From assembly GCF_011395035.1 (NCBI RefSeq), contig NZ_CP024768.1, forward strand, positions 3,157,979-3,221,978: a stretch of DNA of 64,000 nt, given 5' to 3'. This document shows, in pieces, positions 55,745 through 63,295 of this stretch. The notes beneath the pieces were generated by a model, which was not told the origin of the DNA, ran no database searches, and was given only the letters and a program-made list of their open reading frames with translations. Position 1 is the first letter of the stretch. Every line of letters begins with the position of its first letter. The stretch comes from Pantoea cypripedii (GTDB lineage Bacteria > Pseudomonadota > Gammaproteobacteria > Enterobacterales > Enterobacteriaceae). The position numbers and the translations under genes were made by a program.

Positions 55745-56511
55745 CAGATAATCCGCTGACTGCCTTTGAAATCGCGCAGGAAACTGCCCCAGCGACGTTC
55801 ATAAAATGGCGTGATATGGGCGGTAAAGAAATGGCTCACGCCATGCTCGCCGCTCACCACTTCACAAAGATCAATCGGCGCATCATCAGTGAGCGTATCG
55901 GTCGCCACACTGCCTGCCGCCTGAATAATCTGTTCAATATCGCTATCCGCCTCGATGCCAATCAGCAGGTTCGGTGCGTCGCCCGCCTGTTCACGGATGC
56001 TGGCAATATACGCGCGGCGCACCTGTTTATATTTGGCAAACAACTGCGTCAGTGAGTCGATCATCTGAGCAGGCGGCTCGGCGACTTCAGAAAGCAGCAA
56101 AGCATGCCCACCTTCCAGCACCGTTTGCTGGCTGAGCGCACTGCCCTCCTCTCCCAGCAGATGCGCAATCTCACCGGGTGAAAACTCTTTCCCTACCGGT
56201 AGCTTCGGGTTGAGGAACAGGGTTTCACCCAGCGTCATTTCGAACAAGGTCCGCGCCGGCAAGCGCAGGTAAGCCTGTTCATCCTTGATCGCTGCACTCA
56301 TCGCCTGTTCAGACGTGAAAAACGGAATGACGCTACCGCCCTCTTCTTTTTCCCAGTGCTGCAGATCAATCGGCGTGGTGGCATCGAACTGTTGCGCGCT
56401 GCTTTCACCCGGCACCCAGATATCCGCCTCCAGCAACAGCTGAAAAAACTCCGGACGGTGCGCAGGCTCAGTGGCCGCCAGCTTCAGCACCTCTTCAAGA
56501 CGGTTACTCAT
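55744..56511 (-). CDS. sseB: SseB, enhanced serine sensitivity protein
   Basis: A 255-residue protein (E. coli SseB 258 aa) of the SseB family, with the N-terminal NRLEEVLKLAATEPAHRPEFF and C-terminal RRWGSFLRDFKGSQRII. In E. coli overexpression increases serine sensitivity; the biochemical role is unknown. ATG at 56511 matches E. coli; a longer frame to 56556 enters the family-1 repeat. It follows pepB by 68 bp, most of which is that repeat. Confidence 0.93.
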   Translation of the reverse strand: MSNRLEEVLKLAATEPAHRPEFFQLLLEADIWVPGESSAQQFDATTPIDLQHWEKEEGGSVIPFFTSEQAMSAAIKDEQAYLRLPARTLFEMTLGETLFLNPKLPVGKEFSPGEIAHLLGEEGSALSQQTVLEGGHALLLSEVAEPPAQMIDSLTQLFAKYKQVRRAYIASIREQAGDAPNLLIGIEADSDIEQIIQAAGSVATDTLTDDAPIDLCEVVSGEHGVSHFFTAHITPFYERRWGSFLRDFKGSQRII

Positions 56512-56544
56512 GTTTTTTTCCAAAAAGCGTATCTGCAATGATCC

Positions 56545-56572
56545 GTAGCGGCGCAATTTATCGCGCCGCTAC
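56545..56572. repeat. Extragenic palindrome, family 1
   Basis: GTAGCGGCGC (56545-56554) pairs with GCGCCGCTAC (56563-56572) around AATTTATC. It is the most complete copy in the window and lies between pepB and sseB. Confidence 0.85.
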
Positions 56573-56579
56573 GCGAACG

Positions 56580-57866
56580 TTATTTCAGTAACAAGTTGGC
56601 GATGGTACGCACACCGAGGCCGGTTGCGCCTGCTGACCACTGTTCCACAGCGCTTTTGCGATAAGTCGCTGAGCAGTCGATATGCAGCCAGCCCTGCTGA
56701 TATTTGCTGACGAAATGCGACAGGAACGCCGCTGCACTGCTGGCACCGGCAGAATGAGCCGGGCTGGCGATGTTATTCAGATCAGCAAAGTTTGACGGCA
56801 GATGGCTGCGGTGGAACTCCGCCAGCGGCAGACGCCAGAACGCTTCGTTTTCACCGGCAGCACTGCCCAGCAGCGACTGAGCCAGCACGTCATCAAAGGT
56901 GAACAGCGCATGGTAATCATTGCCGAGGGCGGTTTTCGCTGCTCCGGTCAGTGTCGCTGCATCGATCAGCAACTCAGGATTTTGTGCGCTGGCGTCGATC
57001 AGGCCATCAGCCAGCACCAGACGACCTTCCGCATCGGTGTTCATCACTTCAACCGTTTTGCCATTGCGATAACGAATAATATCGCCCAGACGGAACGCAT
57101 TGCCGCTGACCATGTTGTCGGCGCAGCACAGATACAACTTCACACGTTTGTTCAGCCCACGGGAAATGGCCAGCGCCAGTGCACCAGTCACGGTGGCCGC
57201 ACCGCCCATGTCCGATTTCATGGAATCCATAAAGCTGCTCTGCTTCAGGCTGTAACCGCCGGTATCAAAGGTGATCCCTTTGCCCACCAGACAGGCATAT
57301 ACCGGGGTATTTTCATCGCCGCCTGGATTGTAATCCAGTGCCAGCAGAACCGGCGGGCGGGTCGAACCACGGCCTACCGTATGGATCCCCAGGTAGCCCT
57401 GCTCGCGCAGATCTTCGCCTTTCGTGATGCGGTAGCTCACGGCATTACCACCCACGTCAGAGATCAGGTCAATCGCGCCGTGTGCCAGCTGTTCCGGGCT
57501 GAGGTCTTCCGCCGGTAAGTTGATGATGTTGCGCACCCAGTCAACAATCTTCAGGCGACGATCAAATTCGCTCTGATCATGCTCACTCAGCGTGGGCCAT
57601 TCCACCTGACGGGAGCCTTTCGGACCACGGTAGCCCTGCCAGAATGCCCAGCATTTTTCCAGATCCCAGTCTTCGCCGCTTAAGGCGACGTGGCGAATGC
57701 CCTGGCCATCAAGTTTGCGCGCCGCGCGCTGGATACTCAGCAACGCATCTGCGCCGGTGAGGTGAAGAGTCATGCCACTGTCATTGCTGCTCAGCAACGC
57801 TTTTTCACCCCAGCGCGCATCGGCGGCCTGGGAGCTGAGCGTAATTGTCATCGGTTGTGTTGTCAT
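56580..57866 (-). CDS. pepB: PepB, leucyl-type aminopeptidase B
   Basis: A 428-residue M17 metallopeptidase (E. coli 427 aa). The dimetal site is visible in LVGKGITFDTGGYSLK and in VMNTDAEGRLVLADGL, the family signature. It removes N-terminal residues from small peptides in the cytoplasm. In E. coli it is the distal gene after iscX. Here it follows iscS directly, 69 bp away, with the six usual intervening genes gone. A hairpin at 57897-57915 lies in the gap. Confidence 0.96.
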   Translation of the reverse strand: MTTQPMTITLSSQAADARWGEKALLSSNDSGMTLHLTGADALLSIQRAARKLDGQGIRHVALSGEDWDLEKCWAFWQGYRGPKGSRQVEWPTLSEHDQSEFDRRLKIVDWVRNIINLPAEDLSPEQLAHGAIDLISDVGGNAVSYRITKGEDLREQGYLGIHTVGRGSTRPPVLLALDYNPGGDENTPVYACLVGKGITFDTGGYSLKQSSFMDSMKSDMGGAATVTGALALAISRGLNKRVKLYLCCADNMVSGNAFRLGDIIRYRNGKTVEVMNTDAEGRLVLADGLIDASAQNPELLIDAATLTGAAKTALGNDYHALFTFDDVLAQSLLGSAAGENEAFWRLPLAEFHRSHLPSNFADLNNIASPAHSAGASSAAAFLSHFVSKYQQGWLHIDCSATYRKSAVEQWSAGATGLGVRTIANLLLK

Positions 57867-57935
57867 CGCGTGGCTCCGTATGCGTGAGTTATCACCTTCC
57901 GCCAGTCCAGCGGAATGATGCTGTTTAACAGAAAG

Positions 57936-59108
57936 TTAGCGAGTATTAGCCGCAGGCATCAGCGCCCGCAGACGAGTTACCGCTTTGCTGACCAGCTCTA
58001 TGGCGTAATCAATTTCCTCTTCAGTGGTAAAGCGTCCGAGCGAAAAACGCAGTGAGCTGTGTGCCAGCTCCTGCTCAACGCCCATGGCACGCAGCACATA
58101 AGAGGGTTCGAGACTGGCCGAGGTACAGGCTGAACCGGATGATAGCGCCAGATCTTTCAGCGCCATAATCAGCGATTCACCTTCAACGTGGGCAAAACTG
58201 ATATTGAGGATATTGGGTGCGCCCTGGCTCAGGGAACCGTTCAGCGTCACATCGCTCAGTGCACTGATGCCCTGCCACAAACGCTGGCGTAACGCCGCAA
58301 GGCGCGCAACTTCCGTACTCATCTCTTCACGCGCGATACGGTAAGCCTCGCCCATGCCGACAATCTGATGTACCGGCAAGGTGCCAGAGCGCATGCCGCG
58401 CTCATGACCACCACCATGCATTTGCGCATCAATTTGCAGACGCGGCTTACGGCGAACCCAGAGTGCGCCGATGCCTTTCGGACCGTAAATTTTGTGCGCG
58501 GAGAAGGACATCAAATCCACCGGCAGCGTGCTGACATCAATCGGCAATTTGCCGACACTTTGCGTCGCATCGACGTGAAACAGAATGTCGTGCTCATGGC
58601 ACAATGCACCGAGCGCGGCAATATCCTGAATGACACCGGTTTCGTTGTTAACGTGCATCAGCGAAACCAGCACGGTGTCAGCACGTAATGCAGCAGCCAG
58701 CATCTCAGGCGTGACGATGCCATCGTGGCCGGGTTGCAGATACGTAACCTCAAAGCCTTCGCGCTCCAGCTGATGACAGCTATCAAGCACCGCTTTGTGT
58801 TCGGTCTGGCTGGTGATGATATGTTTGCCGCGCGCCTGATGAAACTGGGCTGCGCCTTTAATGGCAAGGTTGTCAGCTTCGGTAGCACCGGAGGTAAAAA
58901 CGATTTCACGCGGATCGGCATTGACCAGCTCGGCAACCTGGTTGCGAGCCACATCGACAGCTTCTTCAGCCTGCCAGCCAAAACGGTGAGAACGGGAAGC
59001 GGGGTTACCGAACGTGCCATCCAGGGTGAGGAACTGCATCATTCTGGTGGCAACACGCGGATCCGCTGGCGTGGTGGCCGCGTAATCCAGGTAGATCGGT
59101 AATTTCAT
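57936..59108 (-). CDS. iscS: IscS, cysteine desulfurase (C-terminally shortened)
   Basis: A 390-residue PLP enzyme that moves sulfur from cysteine to acceptors as a persulfide. Lys206 (SFSAHKIYGPKG) holds PLP, and Cys328 lies in SSGSACTSASLEPSYVL; both fall at the E. coli positions. The alignment is close until about residue 383, after which E. coli IscS has about 20 more residues (LWEMYKQGVDLNSIEWAHH). Here the protein ends in RALMPAANTR. That tail takes part in IscU binding in E. coli, and iscU is absent from the locus. The enzyme should still serve TusA, ThiI and similar acceptors. Confidence 0.95.
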   Translation of the reverse strand: MKLPIYLDYAATTPADPRVATRMMQFLTLDGTFGNPASRSHRFGWQAEEAVDVARNQVAELVNADPREIVFTSGATEADNLAIKGAAQFHQARGKHIITSQTEHKAVLDSCHQLEREGFEVTYLQPGHDGIVTPEMLAAALRADTVLVSLMHVNNETGVIQDIAALGALCHEHDILFHVDATQSVGKLPIDVSTLPVDLMSFSAHKIYGPKGIGALWVRRKPRLQIDAQMHGGGHERGMRSGTLPVHQIVGMGEAYRIAREEMSTEVARLAALRQRLWQGISALSDVTLNGSLSQGAPNILNISFAHVEGESLIMALKDLALSSGSACTSASLEPSYVLRAMGVEQELAHSSLRFSLGRFTTEEEIDYAIELVSKAVTRLRALMPAANTR

Positions 59109-59197
59109 TGCGCTAAAGCTCCGTATAAAAAATCATACGACTTTATAGCACGATTCAGCCTTCCCTGTGTTAGCAGGAAAGGCCGAAGGGGGCAGGA

Positions 59198-59695
59198 TCA
59201 GGCACGCAGATTAACGTTGATGGTTTCCTGCATGCGGTGATTCTGGAAGCGACGATTGTCGTTGGCGTTTTGACGGTCTGCAACATCCAGAATTTCCTGA
59301 TTATTGACCAGTTCCGCCAGGGTGATGTTATTGAGGAATTCACTGATGCGCTCGCTCAGGTCACGCCACAGGACATGAGTCAGACAACGTTCACCCGCCT
59401 GACAGCCTTCTTTGCCCTGGCATTTGGTGGCATCAACGGATTCGTCAACAGCGGTGATCACCGCGCCAACGGCAATCGCGCCAGCATCTTTGCCTAACAG
59501 ATAACCGCCGCCCGGACCACGTACGCTGGCAACCAGACCATGCTTACGCAGACGCGAGAATAACTGCTCCAGATAGGAGAGCGAAATGCCCTGACGCTCA
59601 GAAATGTCAGCCAGCGGCACCGGCCCCTCGTGCGAGTGCAGGGCAACGTCCAGCATAGCGGTAACGGCATAACGTCCTTTGGATGTCAGTCTCAT
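59198..59695 (-). CDS. iscR: IscR, Fe-S-sensing Rrf2-family regulator
   Basis: A 165-residue regulator (E. coli 162 aa). The N-terminal winged helix is followed by the 2Fe-2S ligands Cys92, Cys98, Cys104 and His107, all conserved. ATG at 59695 gives the E. coli-like start MRLTSKGRYAVTAMLDVAL; the longer open frame runs into the promoter. In E. coli, holo-IscR represses iscRSUA and apo-IscR activates suf. It is followed by iscS after 89 bp. Three IscR-type boxes lie upstream. Confidence 0.97.
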   Translation of the reverse strand: MRLTSKGRYAVTAMLDVALHSHEGPVPLADISERQGISLSYLEQLFSRLRKHGLVASVRGPGGGYLLGKDAGAIAVGAVITAVDESVDATKCQGKEGCQAGERCLTHVLWRDLSERISEFLNNITLAELVNNQEILDVADRQNANDNRRFQNHRMQETINVNLRA

Positions 59696-59753
59696 AGCAT
59701 ACAACCTCGTAAGCGTCCGTCGGTTATCGGCGGGTATCTGATGAATGGCCGCT

Positions 59754-59782
59754 AGTCTGACATTCCTGAGTAAATTGGTCAA
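59754..59782 (-). promoter_or_regulatory. iscR promoter
   Basis: On the minus strand TTGACC (59777-59782) and CAGACT (59754-59759) are 17 bp apart. The sequence between is almost the same as the E. coli iscR promoter, including its overlap with an IscR box. Confidence 0.8.
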
Positions 59783-59836
59783 CTATTTAACCGAGTAATT
59801 TGCTCAACTATTTAACCAAGCGTTTTACTCAACTAT
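59760..59836 (-). promoter_or_regulatory. Three tandem IscR type-1 boxes
   Basis: Minus-strand units starting ATAGTTGA occur at 59760-59786, 59785-59811 and 59810-59836, each 27 bp, with an exact 25-bp period. Each continues with A/T-rich sequence ending in a GGTTAAAT- or GGAATGT-type half. The nearest copy overlaps the -35 region; the farthest overlaps the last codons of trmJ. Confidence 0.8.
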
Positions 59837-60572
59837 TACCCTCACTACCTTTACGCTTTTCGAACGACGCCAGCATGCCGCGCAGAATGTTCAGTTCATC
59901 GCGCTCCGGACGCGCACGGGTATAGAGACGACGCAACTTGCTCATCACCTGACCAGGATTGCCTTCGCGGATAAAACCGCTGTTCAGCATCATCTGTTCC
60001 ATGTGCTGGTAGAAACGTTCCAGATCATCCACCAGCGGATAAGGGGATTCTTCAAACTGCGGCTTCGGTGTCGCCTTCTCCTGTGCTTCCAGCCAGGCCA
60101 TGCGCACTTCATAGGCAATGATCTGCACCGCCATCGCCAGATTCAGCGAGCTGTATTCCGGGTTAGCCTGAATCGCCACATGATAATGACACTTTTGCAG
60201 TTCTTCATTGGTCAGCCCAACGCGCTCACGCCCAAATACCAGCGCAACCGGTGCCTGCTGGCCTTCTTCGACGCTTTTGATCCCGCATTCACGTGAATCC
60301 AGCATCGGCCACGGCAGCGAACGTGAACGTGCGCTGGTGCCGACCACCAGGCTACAACCTGCGATGGCTTCATCCAGCGTATCGACAATTTGCGCATTAC
60401 CAATCACGTCGCTGGCACCCGCAGCCAGTGAGATCGCCTGAGAATCAGGCTTCACCAGCGGGTTGACCAGGTAAAGGTTACTCAGGCCCATGGTTTTCAT
60501 GGCGCGGGCGACCGAGCCCATGTTGCCGGTGTGGGAGGTTTCAACCAGTACAATTCGGATATTTTGCAGCAT
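59829..60572 (-). CDS. trmJ: TrmJ, tRNA Cm32/Um32 methyltransferase
   Basis: A 247-residue SPOUT-class methyltransferase (E. coli 246 aa) that 2'-O-methylates residue 32 of several tRNAs. The N-terminal VETSHTGNMGSVARAMKTMG and the SAM-binding knot LVFGRERVGLTNEEL and YSSLNLAMAVQIIAYE are visible, with a helical C-terminal extension. It lies just upstream of iscR, so its stop region carries part of the IscR operator. It is divergent from suhB. Confidence 0.96.
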   Translation of the reverse strand: MLQNIRIVLVETSHTGNMGSVARAMKTMGLSNLYLVNPLVKPDSQAISLAAGASDVIGNAQIVDTLDEAIAGCSLVVGTSARSRSLPWPMLDSRECGIKSVEEGQQAPVALVFGRERVGLTNEELQKCHYHVAIQANPEYSSLNLAMAVQIIAYEVRMAWLEAQEKATPKPQFEESPYPLVDDLERFYQHMEQMMLNSGFIREGNPGQVMSKLRRLYTRARPERDELNILRGMLASFEKRKGSEGNS

Positions 60573-60690
60573 AATAGGAGCAGGTAAGAAAATGATGGCG
60601 CGATCCTAACATAAAACAGGACATTTACCGAATGCGCTGCTATACTCCGCGCCGTTTTCCCTGTTCTTTAACATCCAGCGAGAGATACCG

Positions 60691-61494
60691 ATGCATCCGA
60701 TGCTCAACATCGCCGTGCGCGCTGCGCGCAAGGCCGGAAATTTAATTGCAAAAAATTATGAAACCCCGGACGCTGTCGAAGCCAGCCAGAAAGGCAGCAA
60801 CGATTTCGTCACCAATGTTGACCGCGACGCAGAACGTCTGATTGTCGAAGTGATTCGCAAGTCATACCCGCAACACACCATCATCACCGAAGAAAGCGGT
60901 GAACTGGCGGGTGACGATCAGGACATTCAATGGGTAATCGATCCGCTGGATGGCACCACCAACTTTATCAAACGCCTCCCCCACTTCTCAGTTTCTATCG
61001 CTGTGCGCATTAAAGGCCGCACCGAAGTCGCTGTGGTTTACGATCCAATGCGTAACGAGCTGTTCACCGCCGTCCGTGGTCAGGGCGCGCAGCTGAACGG
61101 TTACCGCCTGCGCGGCAGCACCGCTCGCGATCTGGATGGCACCATTCTGGCGACCGGCTTCCCGTTCAAACTGAAGCAGCATGCCCAGACTTACATCAAT
61201 GTCATCGGTAAACTGTTCACCCAATGCGCTGACTTCCGTCGTACCGGTTCTGCGGCACTGGATCTGGCTTATGTCGCTGCGGGCCGTGTTGATGGCTACT
61301 TCGAAATTGGCCTGAAGCCGTGGGATTTCGCTGCCGGTGAATTGCTGGTACGTGAAGCAGGCGGTCTGGTGACTGACTTCACCGGCGGCCATGGCTACCT
61401 GATGTCCGGTAATATCGTGGCCGGTAACCCGCGCGTAGTGAAAGCACTGCTTTCCAATATGCGTGAAGAACTGAGCGAAGCGCTGAAGCGCTAA
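60691..61494 (+). CDS. suhB: SuhB, inositol monophosphatase/rRNA antitermination factor
   Basis: A 267-residue protein, the same length as E. coli SuhB. The inositol-phosphatase metal motifs are EESGE, WVIDPLDGTTNFI and WDFAAGELLVREAGG. In E. coli it hydrolyses inositol-1-phosphate and joins the Nus complex on rRNA transcripts. It stands alone and divergent from trmJ, followed by a long palindrome. Confidence 0.97.
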   Translation: MHPMLNIAVRAARKAGNLIAKNYETPDAVEASQKGSNDFVTNVDRDAERLIVEVIRKSYPQHTIITEESGELAGDDQDIQWVIDPLDGTTNFIKRLPHFSVSIAVRIKGRTEVAVVYDPMRNELFTAVRGQGAQLNGYRLRGSTARDLDGTILATGFPFKLKQHAQTYINVIGKLFTQCADFRRTGSAALDLAYVAAGRVDGYFEIGLKPWDFAAGELLVREAGGLVTDFTGGHGYLMSGNIVAGNPRVVKALLSNMREELSEALKR

Positions 61495-61500
61495 ATACTG

Positions 61501-61532
61501 TTGTCGCGGCGCGATGTATCGCGCCGCGACAA
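61501..61532. repeat. Long palindrome after suhB, family-1 variant
   Basis: A perfect 15-bp inverted repeat (61501-61515 and 61518-61532) with a 2-bp centre. The core GGCGCGAT/ATCGCGCC matches family 1, but the outer arms read TTGTCGC instead of GTAGC. It separates convergent suhB and the NicO gene and may terminate transcription. Confidence 0.75.
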
Positions 61533-61540
61533 AGTTCATC

Positions 61541-62521
61541 CTAAAATGGCCGCAGGCCGCTGCTCATCATCGGCTGTGCGCTTTGCCACAGCACCACACC
61601 CGCCATCAGCAAAATCACACTGCCAAACAACGCCAGCATCGGCATCAATACCTTCGCCCGCTGCGCTGCCGGGCTGACACTGCCCAGTTTTTCCGCCAGT
61701 TTACGCGAACGCTGCACCAGTAACCCCATCGCCGAAACCGTCACTGCGGTACCCATCGCCATGGCGATCGCCGATGCCACACCCCAGGCATACACGTTAA
61801 TCACTTTGGCAAACAACAGCATCATGATGGCGCCGGAACAGGGCCGTAACCCCATTGAGAACACCACCAGCGCCTGAGTTTTACCACTCACCGCCTTCTC
61901 CATCTGCGCGGGAGAAGGCAGATGCGCATGGCCGCAACCGCAATGTTCATCATGCTGATGATGTGGCCGGATAGCATGAATCTGCATGCCGCGCGCTGGT
62001 TTTAACACCGACCACAACGCCCGTAGCGCCCGCCAGCCAACCCATATGCCCAGTGCCATTACCAGCAGGTAACTGCCCTTCTCCAGCCAGTAGCTGCCGA
62101 GATGCAGCTCACGCGAGGATGTCTGGAGCACCACCAGCATGACCGTCACCAGCCCGATCGCCACGCCCCCCTGCAACAGCGCCGCCAGTAACGTCAGTTT
62201 CATGCTGGTTTTTAAACGCGCCGGATGGGTGGCGAGAAAGGTGCTGATGACCACTTTACCGTGCCCCGGACCCAGCGCGTGCAGCACACCGTAGGCCAGG
62301 CTGAATAACATCAGGGTAAAGCCGGCCTGATGTGGCTGTTCAGCCACCTGCTGCAACAGTTGCGTCATTTCGCGGTTCAGCACTTTTTGCCAGATAACAC
62401 TTTGCAGCAAAATCTGCGGCCAGAATTGCCACAGCAATCCCCCTGCCAGCAGCAAAACCAGCGCCAGCAGCCACAATGGCCATAAATGACGGGAGCGGGA
62501 AGGTAGTGAAATCAATGACAT
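61541..62521 (-). CDS. NicO-family metal transporter (ZevB-like)
   Basis: A 326-residue inner-membrane protein with about six to seven TMs. The metal motif HALGPGHGK (about residues 81-89) is typical of NiCoT/NicO transporters. A His-rich cytoplasmic loop, RPHHQHDEHCGCGHAH, lies mid-protein, and FSMGLRPCSGAIMML follows. Paired with a DUF1007 protein, as here, the family was described in Haemophilus influenzae as the zinc permease ZevAB. It could instead move nickel or cobalt. Its start overlaps the partner gene by 10 bp. Confidence 0.85.
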   Translation of the reverse strand: MSLISLPSRSRHLWPLWLLALVLLLAGGLLWQFWPQILLQSVIWQKVLNREMTQLLQQVAEQPHQAGFTLMLFSLAYGVLHALGPGHGKVVISTFLATHPARLKTSMKLTLLAALLQGGVAIGLVTVMLVVLQTSSRELHLGSYWLEKGSYLLVMALGIWVGWRALRALWSVLKPARGMQIHAIRPHHQHDEHCGCGHAHLPSPAQMEKAVSGKTQALVVFSMGLRPCSGAIMMLLFAKVINVYAWGVASAIAMAMGTAVTVSAMGLLVQRSRKLAEKLGSVSPAAQRAKVLMPMLALFGSVILLMAGVVLWQSAQPMMSSGLRPF

Positions 62522-63138
62522 GTCAGCGTCACCGTCTGTGCGAACTGCTGCCCGAGATCCATATCCTCAGGCGGTGCATCGGCTTTATCGAGCGACAGCG
62601 CATACTGTTTCAGCGAGTCGTCAGGTTTTGGCGTATGCAGATCCAGCTGGCAGCGCGATTTAAGCGCATCCGGCATGGTCAGCGCCTGCGCGTTGTCGTA
62701 GTACATATCAACAAAATAACTCGGGTCGAAGGTGAGGATGCGATACTGGCTCGCGTTCAGGGATTGCGGTTCACCCAGCGGGAGGATGAATTCCAGCACC
62801 GCTTTGTTACCGTTGCGCGATAGCTGATATTCCTTCGGCAAATTGTGGAATTTCACCCGGTTTTTCCCCTGCCATACTTCAGTGAAATAGTGCTGACCCA
62901 GCACGTTAGCCATCACCTGCGCCGCAAGTTTTTTCCATACCACGCTACCCGGTTCGGCCTTTCCGGCATCGTAAAGCAGATCGGCGGAGGTGATTTCGTC
63001 CATCGTCCAGACCATTTTTAATCCGGTCAGATGGTCGTTGTCGGTGACCAGTTCAGTTTTCATATCGATAAAACTATGTGGATGTGACCAGGCTACGCCA
63101 CTAAACAGCAGCATCAGGGTAAAAAGCGCAATTTTCAT
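62512..63138 (-). CDS. DUF1007 family periplasmic protein (ZevA-like)
   Basis: A 208-residue exported protein with a signal peptide at about residues 1-17 (MKIALFTLMLLFSGVAWS) and then HPHSFIDMKTEL, which is the family's conserved His-rich mature N-terminus and a likely metal site. DUF1007 proteins act with NicO-type permeases in metal uptake or efflux. ATG at 63138 gives a clean signal; an in-frame start exists at 63156. It is translationally coupled to the permease gene and divergent from csiE. Confidence 0.85.
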   Translation of the reverse strand: MKIALFTLMLLFSGVAWSHPHSFIDMKTELVTDNDHLTGLKMVWTMDEITSADLLYDAGKAEPGSVVWKKLAAQVMANVLGQHYFTEVWQGKNRVKFHNLPKEYQLSRNGNKAVLEFILPLGEPQSLNASQYRILTFDPSYFVDMYYDNAQALTMPDALKSRCQLDLHTPKPDDSLKQYALSLDKADAPPEDMDLGQQFAQTVTLTCH

Positions 63139-63295
63139 AACGTTATAAAGTAACAATTAAAAGGTGCAGATTCCAGTGGTCCAGAAAAACTGTGACCCGC
63201 TTTAAAGCTCTGAATAAAAGTCACGACAAAGTGCAGGGTTACCGCAAGGAGTTGGCTATTCTTAGCTCAAAAATGACCTGCTGGAATGACCATTG

